Below, in pieces: positions 1 through 5,936 of a stretch of 9,822 nt of DNA (positions are counted from its first letter, which is position 1; every line of letters starts with the position of its first letter). The notes under the pieces are model-generated. The model saw only the letters and a program-made list of their open reading frames with translations. It made no database searches and was not told the DNA's origin. Location of the stretch: assembly GCA_031555175.1 (NCBI GenBank), contig JAVBUP010000046.1:1-9822 (forward strand), given 5' to 3'. The position numbers and the translations under genes were made by a program. The stretch comes from JAVBUP01 sp031555175. Its GTDB lineage: Bacteria; Bacillota_I; Bacilli_A; Erysipelotrichales; Coprobacillaceae.

Positions 1-47
1 TATGCGATGATGAAGGCAGATAACGACACTGCCAATCAATCAAAACT

Positions 48-77
48 AAGGCATTTCTTCGTGAAATTCCTTTTTTT
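48..77 (+). terminator. Intrinsic terminator of an upstream gene outside the window
   Basis: An imperfect stem pairs 48-57 with 63-72 around the loop TTCGT, with one C/T mismatch at 52/68, and is followed by seven T at 71-77. It should end a + strand transcript entering from the left. No coding end can be assigned with confidence between 1 and 47. Confidence 0.6.
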
Positions 78-102
78 ATCCTCTTTCCACTACTTCATAG
101 AA

Positions 103-128
103 AAAGAACACCGTTATAGGTGTCCTTT
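103..128 (-). terminator. Hairpin, better as a minus-strand terminator
   Basis: ACACC (108-112) pairs with GGTGT (119-123) around a six-base loop, and the stem extends outward on both sides. On the + strand the extension contains an A/C mismatch (107/124). On the - strand the same position becomes a G-U wobble, and the stem runs straight into a T-run (complement of 101-105). It therefore reads as a terminator facing left, although no - strand gene is visible to its right. Confidence 0.4.
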
Positions 129-141
129 GTCAACAGTCTGG

Positions 142-168
142 TAATGGCACAATTTGTGCCATTATTTT
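142..168 (+). terminator. Perfect 10-bp hairpin with T-tail
   Basis: TAATGGCACA (142-151) and TGTGCCATTA (155-164) are exact reverse complements around a three-base loop and are followed by TTTT. It is a good intrinsic terminator for + strand transcription, and it insulates the small gene at 245 from anything upstream. It is the third hairpin within 130 bases. Confidence 0.65.
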
Positions 169-194
169 AATTTATAACAATAATAATGTATAGT
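166..194 (+). promoter_or_regulatory. Candidate promoter of the His-rich protein gene
   Basis: The best -10 candidate is TATAGT (189-194), one base from TATAAT. Seventeen bases upstream lies a weak -35, TTTAAT (166-171), overlapping the T-tail of the preceding terminator. Transcription would begin near 201, giving a leader of about 44 bases. A second AT-rich possibility with TTAAAC (200-205) as -35 has no good -10, so the assignment is uncertain. Confidence 0.35.
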
Positions 195-244
195 TTTTAT
201 TAAACAACTCATACTTTATTTAGATAAATAAAAGGAGTATGAAC

Positions 245-652
245 ATGGAAAACAGAAAAGAACGTTTTATTGATATTCATCAAATAATTGCTAGAGATGT
301 AGATGTAGATAAGTTTGTTGATTATATTTCGAGAACTGACAAAGGTGATTCGGAATATATGAAAGTAGAAGAAATGGAAGATCTTCCTTTTGGATATACC
401 AATACTGAGGACTCATGGATGTATACATTTGAAGAGTTAAATCTTTCTATCGATAAAGAAGATGGTAGAATGAGATTAACTGGGAATCGCACAGGCTCAG
501 GAGATGAGTTACTAAAAACATGGTTGATTGGGCGTATTCAACAAGGTGCTGTGAGTGCGAAGACTGGCACTGAAGAAGTTAAACTTCATCATCATGAACA
601 TCATGAACACCATGATCGTGAAAATGACCATCATCAAGATTATAGAAATTAA
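245..652 (+). CDS. Hypothetical protein with histidine-rich C-terminal tail
   Basis: I do not recognise this 135-residue protein, and no function is assigned. It has no signal peptide or membrane segment and looks cytoplasmic. The body (residues 1 to about 110) is acidic and polar, mixing predicted helix with a short strand-like stretch around RMRLTGNRTGSG. The tail from residue 115 starts HHHEHHEHHD and carries nine histidines within 17 residues, with Asp and Glu between them, which suggests binding of Zn, Ni, Co or Cu ions. Family members are not known to me. The start is set at 245 because AAAGGAG (231-237) lies seven bases before it; an in-frame ATG at 239 would be only one base from that site. 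Terminators on both sides make the gene monocistronic, so the neighbours give no clue to its role. Confidence 0.8.
   Translation: MENRKERFIDIHQIIARDVDVDKFVDYISRTDKGDSEYMKVEEMEDLPFGYTNTEDSWMYTFEELNLSIDKEDGRMRLTGNRTGSGDELLKTWLIGRIQQGAVSAKTGTEEVKLHHHEHHEHHDRENDHHQDYRN
590..616 (+). repeat. Three tandem 9-base codon repeats (His-His-Glu/Asp)
   Basis: Inside the gene at 245, CATCATGAA occurs twice in tandem and is followed by the variant CACCATGAT, encoding HHE-HHE-HHD. The near-identity of the DNA units suggests the acidic-histidine tail grew by replication slippage, so unit number could vary between strains. Confidence 0.75.
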
Positions 653-666
653 ATGGTTAAATCGAT

Positions 667-699
667 AGGATGCATAACATTGAAATGTATCCTTTTTTT
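667..699 (+). terminator. Terminator of the His-rich protein gene
   Basis: AGGATGCAT (667-675) pairs with ATGTATCCT (685-693) through nine pairs including one G-U, around a nine-base loop. It is followed by a run of T to 699. It begins 14 bases after the stop codon. Confidence 0.8.
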
Positions 700-736
700 A
701 ATTAGTTATCCAAAAATGCTTTAATTAAATATTATC

Positions 737-765
737 TTGTGCTTTTACTATACTTTTCATACAAT
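737..765 (+). promoter_or_regulatory. SigA-type promoter of the GH20 gene
   Basis: TTGTGC (737-742) and TACAAT (760-765) are separated by exactly 17 bases, as in vegetative SigA promoters. Predicted transcription starts near 772, just at the ribosome binding site, giving a leader of about 12-15 bases. The GTG at 739, which would extend the reading frame upstream, lies inside the -35 box and so cannot be the start codon. Confidence 0.6.
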
Positions 766-786
766 AAAGGTAAAGGAGGGTATATG

Positions 787-2403
787 ATGAAGAAAAAAGG
801 ATTTGTAAAAGCAATGTTTAAATTCCTGCTTTCCATGGCATTGGTAGTTGGGACTTATTGTATATTCATTTTTGGATTATGGAGTTTTTTTGACTCAGTA
901 GCTCCTAAACCAGTAGTGGAAGTACTACCTAGTGCTGACAACTTATTAATATCTCCAATGCCAAGCGATATAAAAATATTCGATGGAGAATATATTGTTG
1001 GAGATAGACTTGTTATTTGTGTTCAAGGGAATAACGATATAGAAACTAATGAATTATATAATAACGCAAATTATTTAAAGAACAAATTGAATTTTGTAAG
1101 TGATATTAATGTTATTATAATCAGAGATGAAAGTGAGCTAGAAACTGATATATTAATTAGTACAAAAGGGTATAACAACGAGCAGGGGCGAGAAAACTAC
1201 TTTATTGACGTAAGTGATAAGAAAATAGTTTTATCATCATATACATCTGAAGGTGCTTTTAGAGGGATTCAATCATTGATACAGTTACTAATGTATGATA
1301 TGGAAGCTAAAGATAATGACAATTGGAGTATTCCATGTCTAACTATTTTTGATAAACCGCAATATGAGTTTAGGTCAATGATGTTAGACGTTGCACGCCA
1401 TTTTCGGAGCGTAGATGAGGTAAAGCAAGTTATTGATTATTTGGCATTTTATAAATTTAATACATTTCATATTCATCTTTCTGATGATCAAGGTTTTAGA
1501 ATAGAAATTAAATCATGGCCAAAGCTAACAGAAATAGGAAGTAAAACGGAAATTGGCGGAGGAGCGGGGGGGTTTTACACCCAAGAAGACTATAAAGAAA
1601 TAGTTAAATATGCAAGTGACCGCTATATAACAGTTGTTCCAGAAATAGATATGCCAAGTCACACTAATGCAATTCTTTCATCATATGGAGAATTAAATCC
1701 GGATGGCAAAGTGACACAACCTTATACAGGTATGGAAGTTGGGTTTAGTAGCTTAATGTGTCGTGAAGAAATAACATATGAATTTTTAGAAGACGTGTTA
1801 GGTGAGATTGCTGCTCTTACACCTGGAAAATACATTCATATAGGTGGCGATGAAGCGCATTCCACCTCAAAAGAAGATTATCGCTATTTTGTGGGAAGAG
1901 TAAATGAAATTATCAAAGGGTTAGGAAAAACTGCCATAGGGTGGGACCCATATGAAACTAGCGATGGGATAGATGGCAGTTCACTAGTGCAAAGATGGAG
2001 TGATTCTACCCCTAGAGAAATTGCTGAGAATAAAGGTATGAAAATAATTGTATCGCAAGCAAGAAAAGCGTATATTGATATGAAATACTACCCAAATACA
2101 CGTATTGGTTTGCAATGGGCAGCAATTATAAATACTAAAGAGGCATATCAATGGAAGTTGACTGATTTTGCAGCACAAGAGAATATTATTGGAATAGAAT
2201 GTCCATTATGGGCAGAAACATTAGAAAGTATGGATGATGTAGAATATCTAATGTTCCCGAGATTAATAGGTCACGGAGAAAAAGGATGGTCAGATGATAA
2301 ATATTATAACTGGGATATCTATAAGTTCCGTTTACGACAACAATTAAAATATTTAGATTTACTGAATGTAAATTATTTTGAAGATAAAATAATCTTCAAA
2401 TAA
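787..2403 (+). CDS. Membrane-anchored beta-N-acetylhexosaminidase (GH20)
   Basis: GH20 enzymes remove terminal beta-linked GlcNAc or GalNAc from glycans, chitin fragments or glycoproteins by substrate-assisted catalysis. Numbered from 787 (538 residues), a lysine-rich start is followed by one hydrophobic segment (about 11-32) acting as signal anchor or signal peptide; there is no lipobox or LPxTG, so the catalytic part faces outside. A GH20b-like domain spans about 55-190. The catalytic barrel follows with MLDVARHF (199-206, substrate Arg204), HIHLSDDQGFRIEIKSWPKL (228-247), PEIDMPSH (285-292), the Asp-Glu catalytic pair D355/E356 in GGDEAH, and the aromatic motif PLWAE (473-477). All signature residues are present. 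AAAGGAGG (772-779) is seven bases before the ATG at 787 and four before the adjacent ATG at 784; either may be used. It is a single-gene unit with its own promoter and terminator. Substrate preference cannot be read from the sequence. Confidence 0.93.
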   Translation: MKKKGFVKAMFKFLLSMALVVGTYCIFIFGLWSFFDSVAPKPVVEVLPSADNLLISPMPSDIKIFDGEYIVGDRLVICVQGNNDIETNELYNNANYLKNKLNFVSDINVIIIRDESELETDILISTKGYNNEQGRENYFIDVSDKKIVLSSYTSEGAFRGIQSLIQLLMYDMEAKDNDNWSIPCLTIFDKPQYEFRSMMLDVARHFRSVDEVKQVIDYLAFYKFNTFHIHLSDDQGFRIEIKSWPKLTEIGSKTEIGGGAGGFYTQEDYKEIVKYASDRYITVVPEIDMPSHTNAILSSYGELNPDGKVTQPYTGMEVGFSSLMCREEITYEFLEDVLGEIAALTPGKYIHIGGDEAHSTSKEDYRYFVGRVNEIIKGLGKTAIGWDPYETSDGIDGSSLVQRWSDSTPREIAENKGMKIIVSQARKAYIDMKYYPNTRIGLQWAAIINTKEAYQWKLTDFAAQENIIGIECPLWAETLESMDDVEYLMFPRLIGHGEKGWSDDKYYNWDIYKFRLRQQLKYLDLLNVNYFEDKIIFK

Positions 2404-2426
2404 GAAATAAGCTTTTCAGGCTAAGG

Positions 2427-2458
2427 TAGACAAGGTATTAAATATCTTGTCTATTTTT
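2427..2458 (+). terminator. Terminator of the GH20 gene
   Basis: An 11-bp stem pairs 2427-2437 (TAGACAAGGTA) with 2443-2453 and includes one G-U. The loop is five bases and five T follow. Together with the promoter at 737 it defines a monocistronic transcript. Confidence 0.85.
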
Positions 2459-2591
2459 ATATGCTATAGCTTTTTGGTTCTTGATGTAAGTGAAATGCCA
2501 TTGGAGTATAACTAGTTGAAATATCTATTGATTTAGAAATGAATATTTTTATTTTCAATTTTTGAATAAATGTAATCTATAAAATAAAAAG

Positions 2592-2600
2592 TGATAGAAT
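2592..2600 (+). promoter_or_regulatory. Extended -10 promoter of the PHP-MFS operon
   Basis: TGATAGAAT is a TG-n-TAGAAT extended -10 element, which does not require a strong -35, and none is seen at the right distance. Transcription would start around 2607, immediately before the inverted repeat at 2610. The rest of the AT-rich gap from 2459 shows no other convincing signal. Confidence 0.5.
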
Positions 2601-2609
2601 TAAACTAAA

Positions 2610-2623
2610 GTAAAGCGTTTACA
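2610..2623 (-). promoter_or_regulatory. cre-like operator (CcpA/LacI-family type)
   Basis: GTAAA-GCG-TTTAC is a perfect 5-3-5 inverted repeat. On the - strand the 14 bases match the Bacillus cre consensus TGWAANCGNTNWCA at 12 positions, the last two being swapped. It lies just downstream of the predicted transcription start, a position typical of repression by roadblock or promoter occlusion. It suggests that the phosphatase-transporter operon is off when preferred sugars are present. The regulator itself is not in the window. Confidence 0.45.
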
Positions 2624-2636
2624 ACGGAGGGTTGTT

Positions 2637-3461
2637 ATGTATATAGATTATCATGTTCATACAGAGTATAGTGATGACTCAGACTACATTATGGAAGATG
2701 TTATTACGGATGCTATCAAAAGGGGGCTTAGTGAGATTTGTATTACTGATCACGTTGATTATGGAATAAAACCAGACTCAGAAGGATTAAGCGAAGAAGA
2801 AAGAAAAGGAAAAGTCCTGAATGTAGATTATCCTGCTTATATTCAAGAGATAAAAAGGTTGCAAAACATATATGGTTCCCAAATTATTATCAAGACGGGA
2901 TTAGAATTCGGTATCCAAACTCATACAATTGCGAAATTTGAAGCATTATTTAAGCGCTATGATTTTGATTTTATAATTCTCTCTTGTCATCAAGTTGAAG
3001 ACAAAGAATTCTGGACACAAGATTTTCAGAAAGGTAGAAGTCAAAAGGAATATAACGATAGATACTATCAAGAGATATTGGATGTTGTAAATAACTATCA
3101 AGGTTATAGTGTGTTAGGACATTTAGACTTAATTAAAAGATACGATAAGGCTGGATTCTATCCGTTTGAGGCAAATAAGGAAATTATTACTGAGATATTG
3201 AAAGTTGTGATAAAAGATGGGAAAGGTATAGAAATCAATACTTCAAGTCATCGTTATGGGTTACCAGATTTGACGCCATCAAAAGATATACTTAAGCTTT
3301 ACCAAGAGCTTGGAGGCAAAATCATTACTATAGGAAGTGATAGTCATCAAGCAGATCATCTTGGAGCGTATATTGAAGAAACTAAGAAAGAGCTAAAAGA
3401 TTTAGGGTTTTTATATTACTGTACATTTAAAGATATGAAGCCAATCTATCATGATTTATAA
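2637..3461 (+). CDS. PHP-domain phosphatase, HisJ/histidinol-phosphatase type
   Basis: The PHP-superfamily HisJ/HisK group hydrolyses L-histidinol phosphate in histidine synthesis; relatives act on other small phosphoesters. The 274 residues are about the length of Bacillus HisK. Metal-binding motifs appear in order: YHVHTEYS (H6, H8), ITDHVDY (D38, H39), GLEFG (E90), SCHQ (H118), GHLDLI (H162, D164), and GSDSH (D235, H237), with H241 shortly after. These would hold a trinuclear Zn/Fe/Mn site. EINTSSHRYGLPDLTPS is the expected strand and substrate loop near the C-terminus. GGAGGG (2626-2631) lies five bases before the ATG. No other his gene is nearby, and the gene is followed after 20 bases by an MFS transporter. 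Its real substrate may therefore be a transported or sugar-derived phosphate, which is inference. The fold and metal site are secure; the histidinol-phosphatase role is less so. Confidence 0.85.
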   Translation: MYIDYHVHTEYSDDSDYIMEDVITDAIKRGLSEICITDHVDYGIKPDSEGLSEEERKGKVLNVDYPAYIQEIKRLQNIYGSQIIIKTGLEFGIQTHTIAKFEALFKRYDFDFIILSCHQVEDKEFWTQDFQKGRSQKEYNDRYYQEILDVVNNYQGYSVLGHLDLIKRYDKAGFYPFEANKEIITEILKVVIKDGKGIEINTSSHRYGLPDLTPSKDILKLYQELGGKIITIGSDSHQADHLGAYIEETKKELKDLGFLYYCTFKDMKPIYHDL

Positions 3462-3481
3462 AAAGGAAAGAGGGAATAGAA

Positions 3482-4729
3482 ATGAAAAAAGTTTTGTCGT
3501 TAGATATTAAGTTTTCTTTAACGCAGATATTATTCTTTGGTTCGTATTGTGCATTATTGGGATACTCCTCTGTTTATTTATTAGATAAGGGGTTCGATAA
3601 CTCAACAATAGGAACAATTTTAGCTGTAGTAAGTGCCATAGGAGTATTTACACAACCTATGATTGCAACATTTGCAGATAGAAGCAAGAAAATATCATTG
3701 AATATGATTATTTCTGTATTCTTAGCTGCAGCATGTGTCTTAACAGTTGGAATGTATTTTATGAAGAGCGCTACAATTTTCTTGATTTTTATGTTTGTGG
3801 CAATCTGCACATGTGTAACTGCTATATCACCATTAGTAAACTCGCTAGCTTTTATGTTTGAAAAACATGGTATTCAAATAAATTATGGGGTTGCTAGAGG
3901 GTTAGGAAGTGCTGCATATGCGTTTGTATCAATGGCTATTGGTTATTTAGTAGAAGACTTTGGAGCTAGTATTATTCCGTTGTTGTACTTAGTATTTAAT
4001 ATTCTTCTTATCGTAGTAGTGCAACTGTATGTAGTGCCAAAATCTATGATGGAGGAAGTTACAAATGCAGCGGCTTCTCAAGAAGTTGTTGAAGAAGAAG
4101 AGCAACTATCGTTCATAGATTTCTGTATGAAATATAAGAAATTCATGTTCTTTGTGTTTGGAACAGTATTAGTATTCTTTACACATACTATAGTAAATAA
4201 TTTCTTCATTCAAATTATTACTCCAATAGGGGGAACAGAAAAGCAAATGGGTACTGCTATTTTCTTAGCTGCTATCCTTGAGTTACCAACTATGAGTGCT
4301 TTTGAAGTAATTCGTAAAAAAGTGGGAGTAACTAATTTATTAGTAATATCTGCAGTATTCTTTGCATTAAAACATACAGTAGCGTTCTTAGCTACAGATA
4401 TGACTATGATTTATATTGGTCAAGTATTACAAATTGGAGCTTACGCAATATTTATGCCTGCTAGTGTTTACTATGCTAACCAGTTAATTTCTAAAAAAGA
4501 CTTGGTTAAAGGACAAGCTATGGTTACAGTAGGATATTCAGCAAGTGGAATTATCGCTAATATAATTGGCGGTGTGCTGCTGGATGCATTAGGAGTTCAT
4601 GATGTATTATTGATTGGAGTTGTAGTTTCATTCATTGCAGCGGTTGTAATATATATCGCCGTGAAAAGTGGAAGAGAAAAAGATAAAAAAGAAACATTAT
4701 ATAGTGAGGGACAAGAAGATTTGGTATAG
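3482..4729 (+). CDS. MFS transporter, 12 TM (LacY/NupG-like MFS_1_like type)
   Basis: This 415-residue integral membrane protein has about twelve hydrophobic helices in two six-helix halves. They are joined by an acidic cytoplasmic loop (about residues 188-215, containing EEEEQ). FADRSKK after the second helix is a degenerate form of MFS motif A, and NYGVARGLGSAAY before helix 5 resembles the G-R-x-x-G-S-x-x-Y segment of LacY/NupG-like proton symporters. The tail after helix 12 is short and charged. GAGGG (3470-3474) sits seven bases before the start. The 20-base spacing from the phosphatase gene, with no terminator between, implies co-transcription. Sugar, nucleoside or another small-molecule substrate is possible; the sequence does not decide. 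A short coding-like remnant similar to helix 12 lies just beyond the stop codon. Confidence 0.85.
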   Translation: MKKVLSLDIKFSLTQILFFGSYCALLGYSSVYLLDKGFDNSTIGTILAVVSAIGVFTQPMIATFADRSKKISLNMIISVFLAAACVLTVGMYFMKSATIFLIFMFVAICTCVTAISPLVNSLAFMFEKHGIQINYGVARGLGSAAYAFVSMAIGYLVEDFGASIIPLLYLVFNILLIVVVQLYVVPKSMMEEVTNAAASQEVVEEEEQLSFIDFCMKYKKFMFFVFGTVLVFFTHTIVNNFFIQIITPIGGTEKQMGTAIFLAAILELPTMSAFEVIRKKVGVTNLLVISAVFFALKHTVAFLATDMTMIYIGQVLQIGAYAIFMPASVYYANQLISKKDLVKGQAMVTVGYSASGIIANIIGGVLLDALGVHDVLLIGVVVSFIAAVVIYIAVKSGREKDKKETLYSEGQEDLV

Positions 4730-4758
4730 CAGTAGTTGTATATATTGCTAAAAATGGA
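4726..4758 (+). pseudogene. Possible remnant of an MFS transporter 3' end
   Basis: In a frame different from the MFS gene and overlapping its stop codon, these bases read IAVVVYIAKNG. That resembles the MFS gene's own last helix, IAAVVIYIAVKSG (4634-4672). A hand alignment gives 27 identical bases of 33 once two codon-sized gaps are allowed. Most differences are at third codon positions, as in diverged coding copies. It could be what is left of a tandem paralogue after deletion. Chance similarity of valine/alanine-rich helix codons is the alternative. Confidence 0.3.
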
Positions 4759-4781
4759 CAACTGAACAACAAATGTTATAT

Positions 4782-4807
4782 AGAGCTAAACATTAGTTTA
4801 GCTTTTT
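4782..4807 (+). terminator. Terminator of the PHP-MFS operon
   Basis: AGCTAAAC (4784-4791) and GTTTAGCT (4796-4803) form a perfect 8-bp stem with loop ATTA, extended outward by a G-U and an A-T pair. It runs into five T and a further T-rich stretch. Confidence 0.85.
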
Positions 4808-4810
4808 ATT

Positions 4811-4840
4811 TTCGATTCACTAAAATTATGATACTATAAT
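4811..4840 (+). promoter_or_regulatory. Promoter region of the acetyltransferase gene
   Basis: A consensus TATAAT lies at 4835-4840, with a weak TTCGAT (4811-4816) 18 bases upstream. With that -10 the transcript would start near 4847, inside the ribosome binding site. TATGAT (4827-4832) is the alternative -10 and would leave a normal short leader. Which one is used cannot be settled by eye. Confidence 0.45.
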
Positions 4841-4855
4841 AATGAGGTGATATTT

Positions 4856-5341
4856 ATGAAGTTAGTGAAAGTAACAATTGAAAATTTTGATATTTTAGAA
4901 AACTTAATGAGTTTGTATCTACATGATCTATCTTCATATGATAGAAACAGAAAACCAACAGAAGATGGAAAATATATTTATAGTCAATTAGATTTATATA
5001 TAAAAGACAATCAATTATACCCATATTTAATATATGTTGACCACCAAGTTATTGGATTTGTATTATTAGATACAGGAAAATATGCTCCAAAAGGCTTTGA
5101 TTGTGTTATAAGTGAGTTATTTATAATTCAACCATATAGAAGATTGGGGTATGGTAAAGAAGTTGTTATTGAATTATTCAATATGTTTAGGGGGAGATAT
5201 TTTGTTATTGAGTTAGAAAACAATGTTGATGCTATTCGTTTTTGGAAGAATATACTCATTAGTCAAGGAGTTACATTTGGGGAAAGAACACTTGTAATAG
5301 ATGAAGTAGACTGTGTAGCACAGACATTTTTAATCATATAG
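4856..5341 (+). CDS. GNAT-family N-acetyltransferase
   Basis: GNAT proteins transfer an acetyl group from acetyl-CoA to an amine of a small molecule or protein. This 161-residue soluble protein shows motif A as SELFIIQPYRRLGYGKEVV, with the CoA-pyrophosphate loop RRLGYG at residues 95-100. A preceding strand pair (LIYVDHQVIGFVLLDTG) and a late NVDAIRFWKN segment correspond to motif B. The pattern resembles a group often annotated only as predicted acetyltransferase, so no substrate is assigned. GAGGTGA (4844-4850) lies five bases before the ATG at 4856; a GTG at 4847 lies inside that site and is rejected. The gene stands alone between terminators. Confidence 0.85.
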   Translation: MKLVKVTIENFDILENLMSLYLHDLSSYDRNRKPTEDGKYIYSQLDLYIKDNQLYPYLIYVDHQVIGFVLLDTGKYAPKGFDCVISELFIIQPYRRLGYGKEVVIELFNMFRGRYFVIELENNVDAIRFWKNILISQGVTFGERTLVIDEVDCVAQTFLII

Positions 5342-5359
5342 GGGGCAACCTCTTTTTTT
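5340..5359 (+). terminator. Short terminator overlapping the acetyltransferase stop codon
   Basis: A-G-G-G-G (5340-5344) pairs with C-C-T-C-T (5349-5353), with one G-U, around a GCAA tetraloop of the stable GNRA class. Seven T end at 5359. The stem is only five pairs but GC-rich, and its 5' arm includes the last two bases of the stop codon TAG. Confidence 0.6.
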
Positions 5360-5415
5360 GTTTTATCGGTCTTTGGTGATTAAATTAGTGTTAATATTCT
5401 CACATGTTTAAAAAA

Positions 5416-5429
5416 TGTAAGCGTTACTA
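5416..5429 (+). promoter_or_regulatory. cre-like site upstream of ptsH
   Basis: TGTAAGCGTTACTA contains the inverted repeat GTAA-GCG-TTAC and fits the loose cre pattern TGNAANCGNWNNCW with one mismatch. It is centred about 50 bases before the predicted ptsH transcription start. CcpA sites that activate, such as those of ackA and pta in Bacillus, lie in that general position. Confidence 0.4.
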
Positions 5430-5457
5430 AATATCTATGGAAATATTGCAACAACTG

Positions 5458-5466
5458 TGTTATACT
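5458..5466 (+). promoter_or_regulatory. Extended -10 promoter of ptsH
   Basis: TGTTATACT is a TG-n-TATACT extended -10 box. No clear -35 stands 16-18 bases upstream, which fits an extended -10 or activator-dependent promoter. Transcription would start near 5473, leaving a leader of about 29 bases before ptsH. Confidence 0.6.
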
Positions 5467-5501
5467 AATTTATGTAAAAATTATTTAGGAGGAATTTAAT
5501 A

Positions 5502-5771
5502 ATGGCAAAAAGTTTAACATTCGTAGTAGCGGATCCAGTAGGATTACATGCAAGACCAGCTACAATCTTAGTTAATCAATCTAGCAAACATGCTTGTAAT
5601 TTAACATTAGTTTACAATGGTAAATCTGTAAACTTAAAATCAATCATGGGAGTTATGTCTTTAGGAGTACCTACAAAAGCTACTGTTGAAGTAATCGCTG
5701 AAGGTGAAGACGAAAACGAAGCAATTGAAGCAATCGCTAAAGTAATTAAAGATCAAAAAGTTGCTGAATAA
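5502..5771 (+). CDS. ptsH: Phosphocarrier protein HPr
   Basis: HPr is the small cytoplasmic carrier that takes phosphate from enzyme I on a histidine and passes it to the sugar-specific EIIA domains of the phosphotransferase system. At 89 residues it has normal length. The active-site segment GLHARPAT places the phosphorylated histidine at residue 16. The regulatory segment LKSIMGVMSLG places the HPr-kinase target serine at residue 47, equivalent to Ser46 of Bacillus. Serine-phosphorylated HPr is the known CcpA co-effector in Bacillota. AGGAGG (5487-5492) is nine bases before the ATG. Terminators on both sides and its own promoter make it monocistronic; ptsI, its usual partner, is not adjacent. 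An upstream cre-like site suggests the gene may be under the control it takes part in. Confidence 0.97.
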   Translation: MAKSLTFVVADPVGLHARPATILVNQSSKHACNLTLVYNGKSVNLKSIMGVMSLGVPTKATVEVIAEGEDENEAIEAIAKVIKDQKVAE

Positions 5772-5773
5772 TT

Positions 5774-5796
5774 AAAGTGGATTTATCCACTTTTTT
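5774..5796 (+). terminator. Terminator of ptsH
   Basis: AAAGTGGA (5774-5781) and TCCACTTT (5786-5793) form a perfect 8-bp stem with loop TTTA, followed by a T-run to 5796 and more T-rich sequence. It starts three bases after the stop codon. Confidence 0.85.
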
Positions 5797-5866
5797 ATTT
5801 TATTGTAAATATTTTAGAGAAGAAATAATAAAAAAATAGGTTAAGAATCAAAAGAATGTCAAAAAA

Positions 5867-5880
5867 TGTAAGTGGTTTCT
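5867..5880 (+). promoter_or_regulatory. Degenerate cre-like site upstream of the phosphoglucomutase gene
   Basis: TGTAAGTGGTTTCT matches the loose cre pattern TGNAANCGNWNNCW except that the central CG is TG. With its preceding A-tract it shares the exact 12-mer AAAAAATGTAAG with the site upstream of ptsH (5410-5421). It is centred about 70 bases before the predicted transcription start. This is the weakest of the three candidates because the changed central CG is the best conserved part of real cre sites. Confidence 0.28.
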
Positions 5881-5907
5881 TTTTTTACTCTTTTAATAGG
5901 AAATCGC

Positions 5908-5936
5908 TTGGAGTTAAGATGTTATTTTGATATACT
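5908..5936 (+). promoter_or_regulatory. SigA-type promoter of the pgm-glgB operon
   Basis: TTGGAG (5908-5913) and TATACT (5931-5936) are 17 bases apart. Transcription should start near 5943, giving a leader of about 13 bases that begins at the ribosome binding site. The promoter lies inside the frame-open stretch upstream of the ATG, which rules out the GTG at 5872 as start. Confidence 0.7.

Noticed and set aside
107..133. TTGACA on the minus strand (complement of 128-133) as a -35 box
   Set aside because: The hexamer 17 bases on is TGTTCT, a poor -10, and the intervening bases are a terminator stem.
1..144. Reading frame open from the left edge for 47 codons to TAA at 142
   Set aside because: It runs through two terminator-like hairpins and a T-run, has no upstream context, and its low-complexity Phe/Leu/Ser content looks non-coding.
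739..786. Upstream extension of the GH20 gene from GTG at 739
   Set aside because: It lies within the predicted -35 to start-site region, and the strong ribosome binding site at 772-779 fits the ATG at 787 (or 784).
1984..2178. Minus-strand open frames inside genes (1984-2178, 3574-3810, 5939-6169, 9363-9551)
   Set aside because: Each lies opposite or largely opposite a well supported gene, lacks a ribosome binding site, and encodes sequence that looks like antisense of conserved domains.
5400..5420. ACAT...ATGT inverted repeat before the ptsH cre-like site
   Set aside because: Only four base pairs with an AT-rich spacer; expected by chance in this composition.
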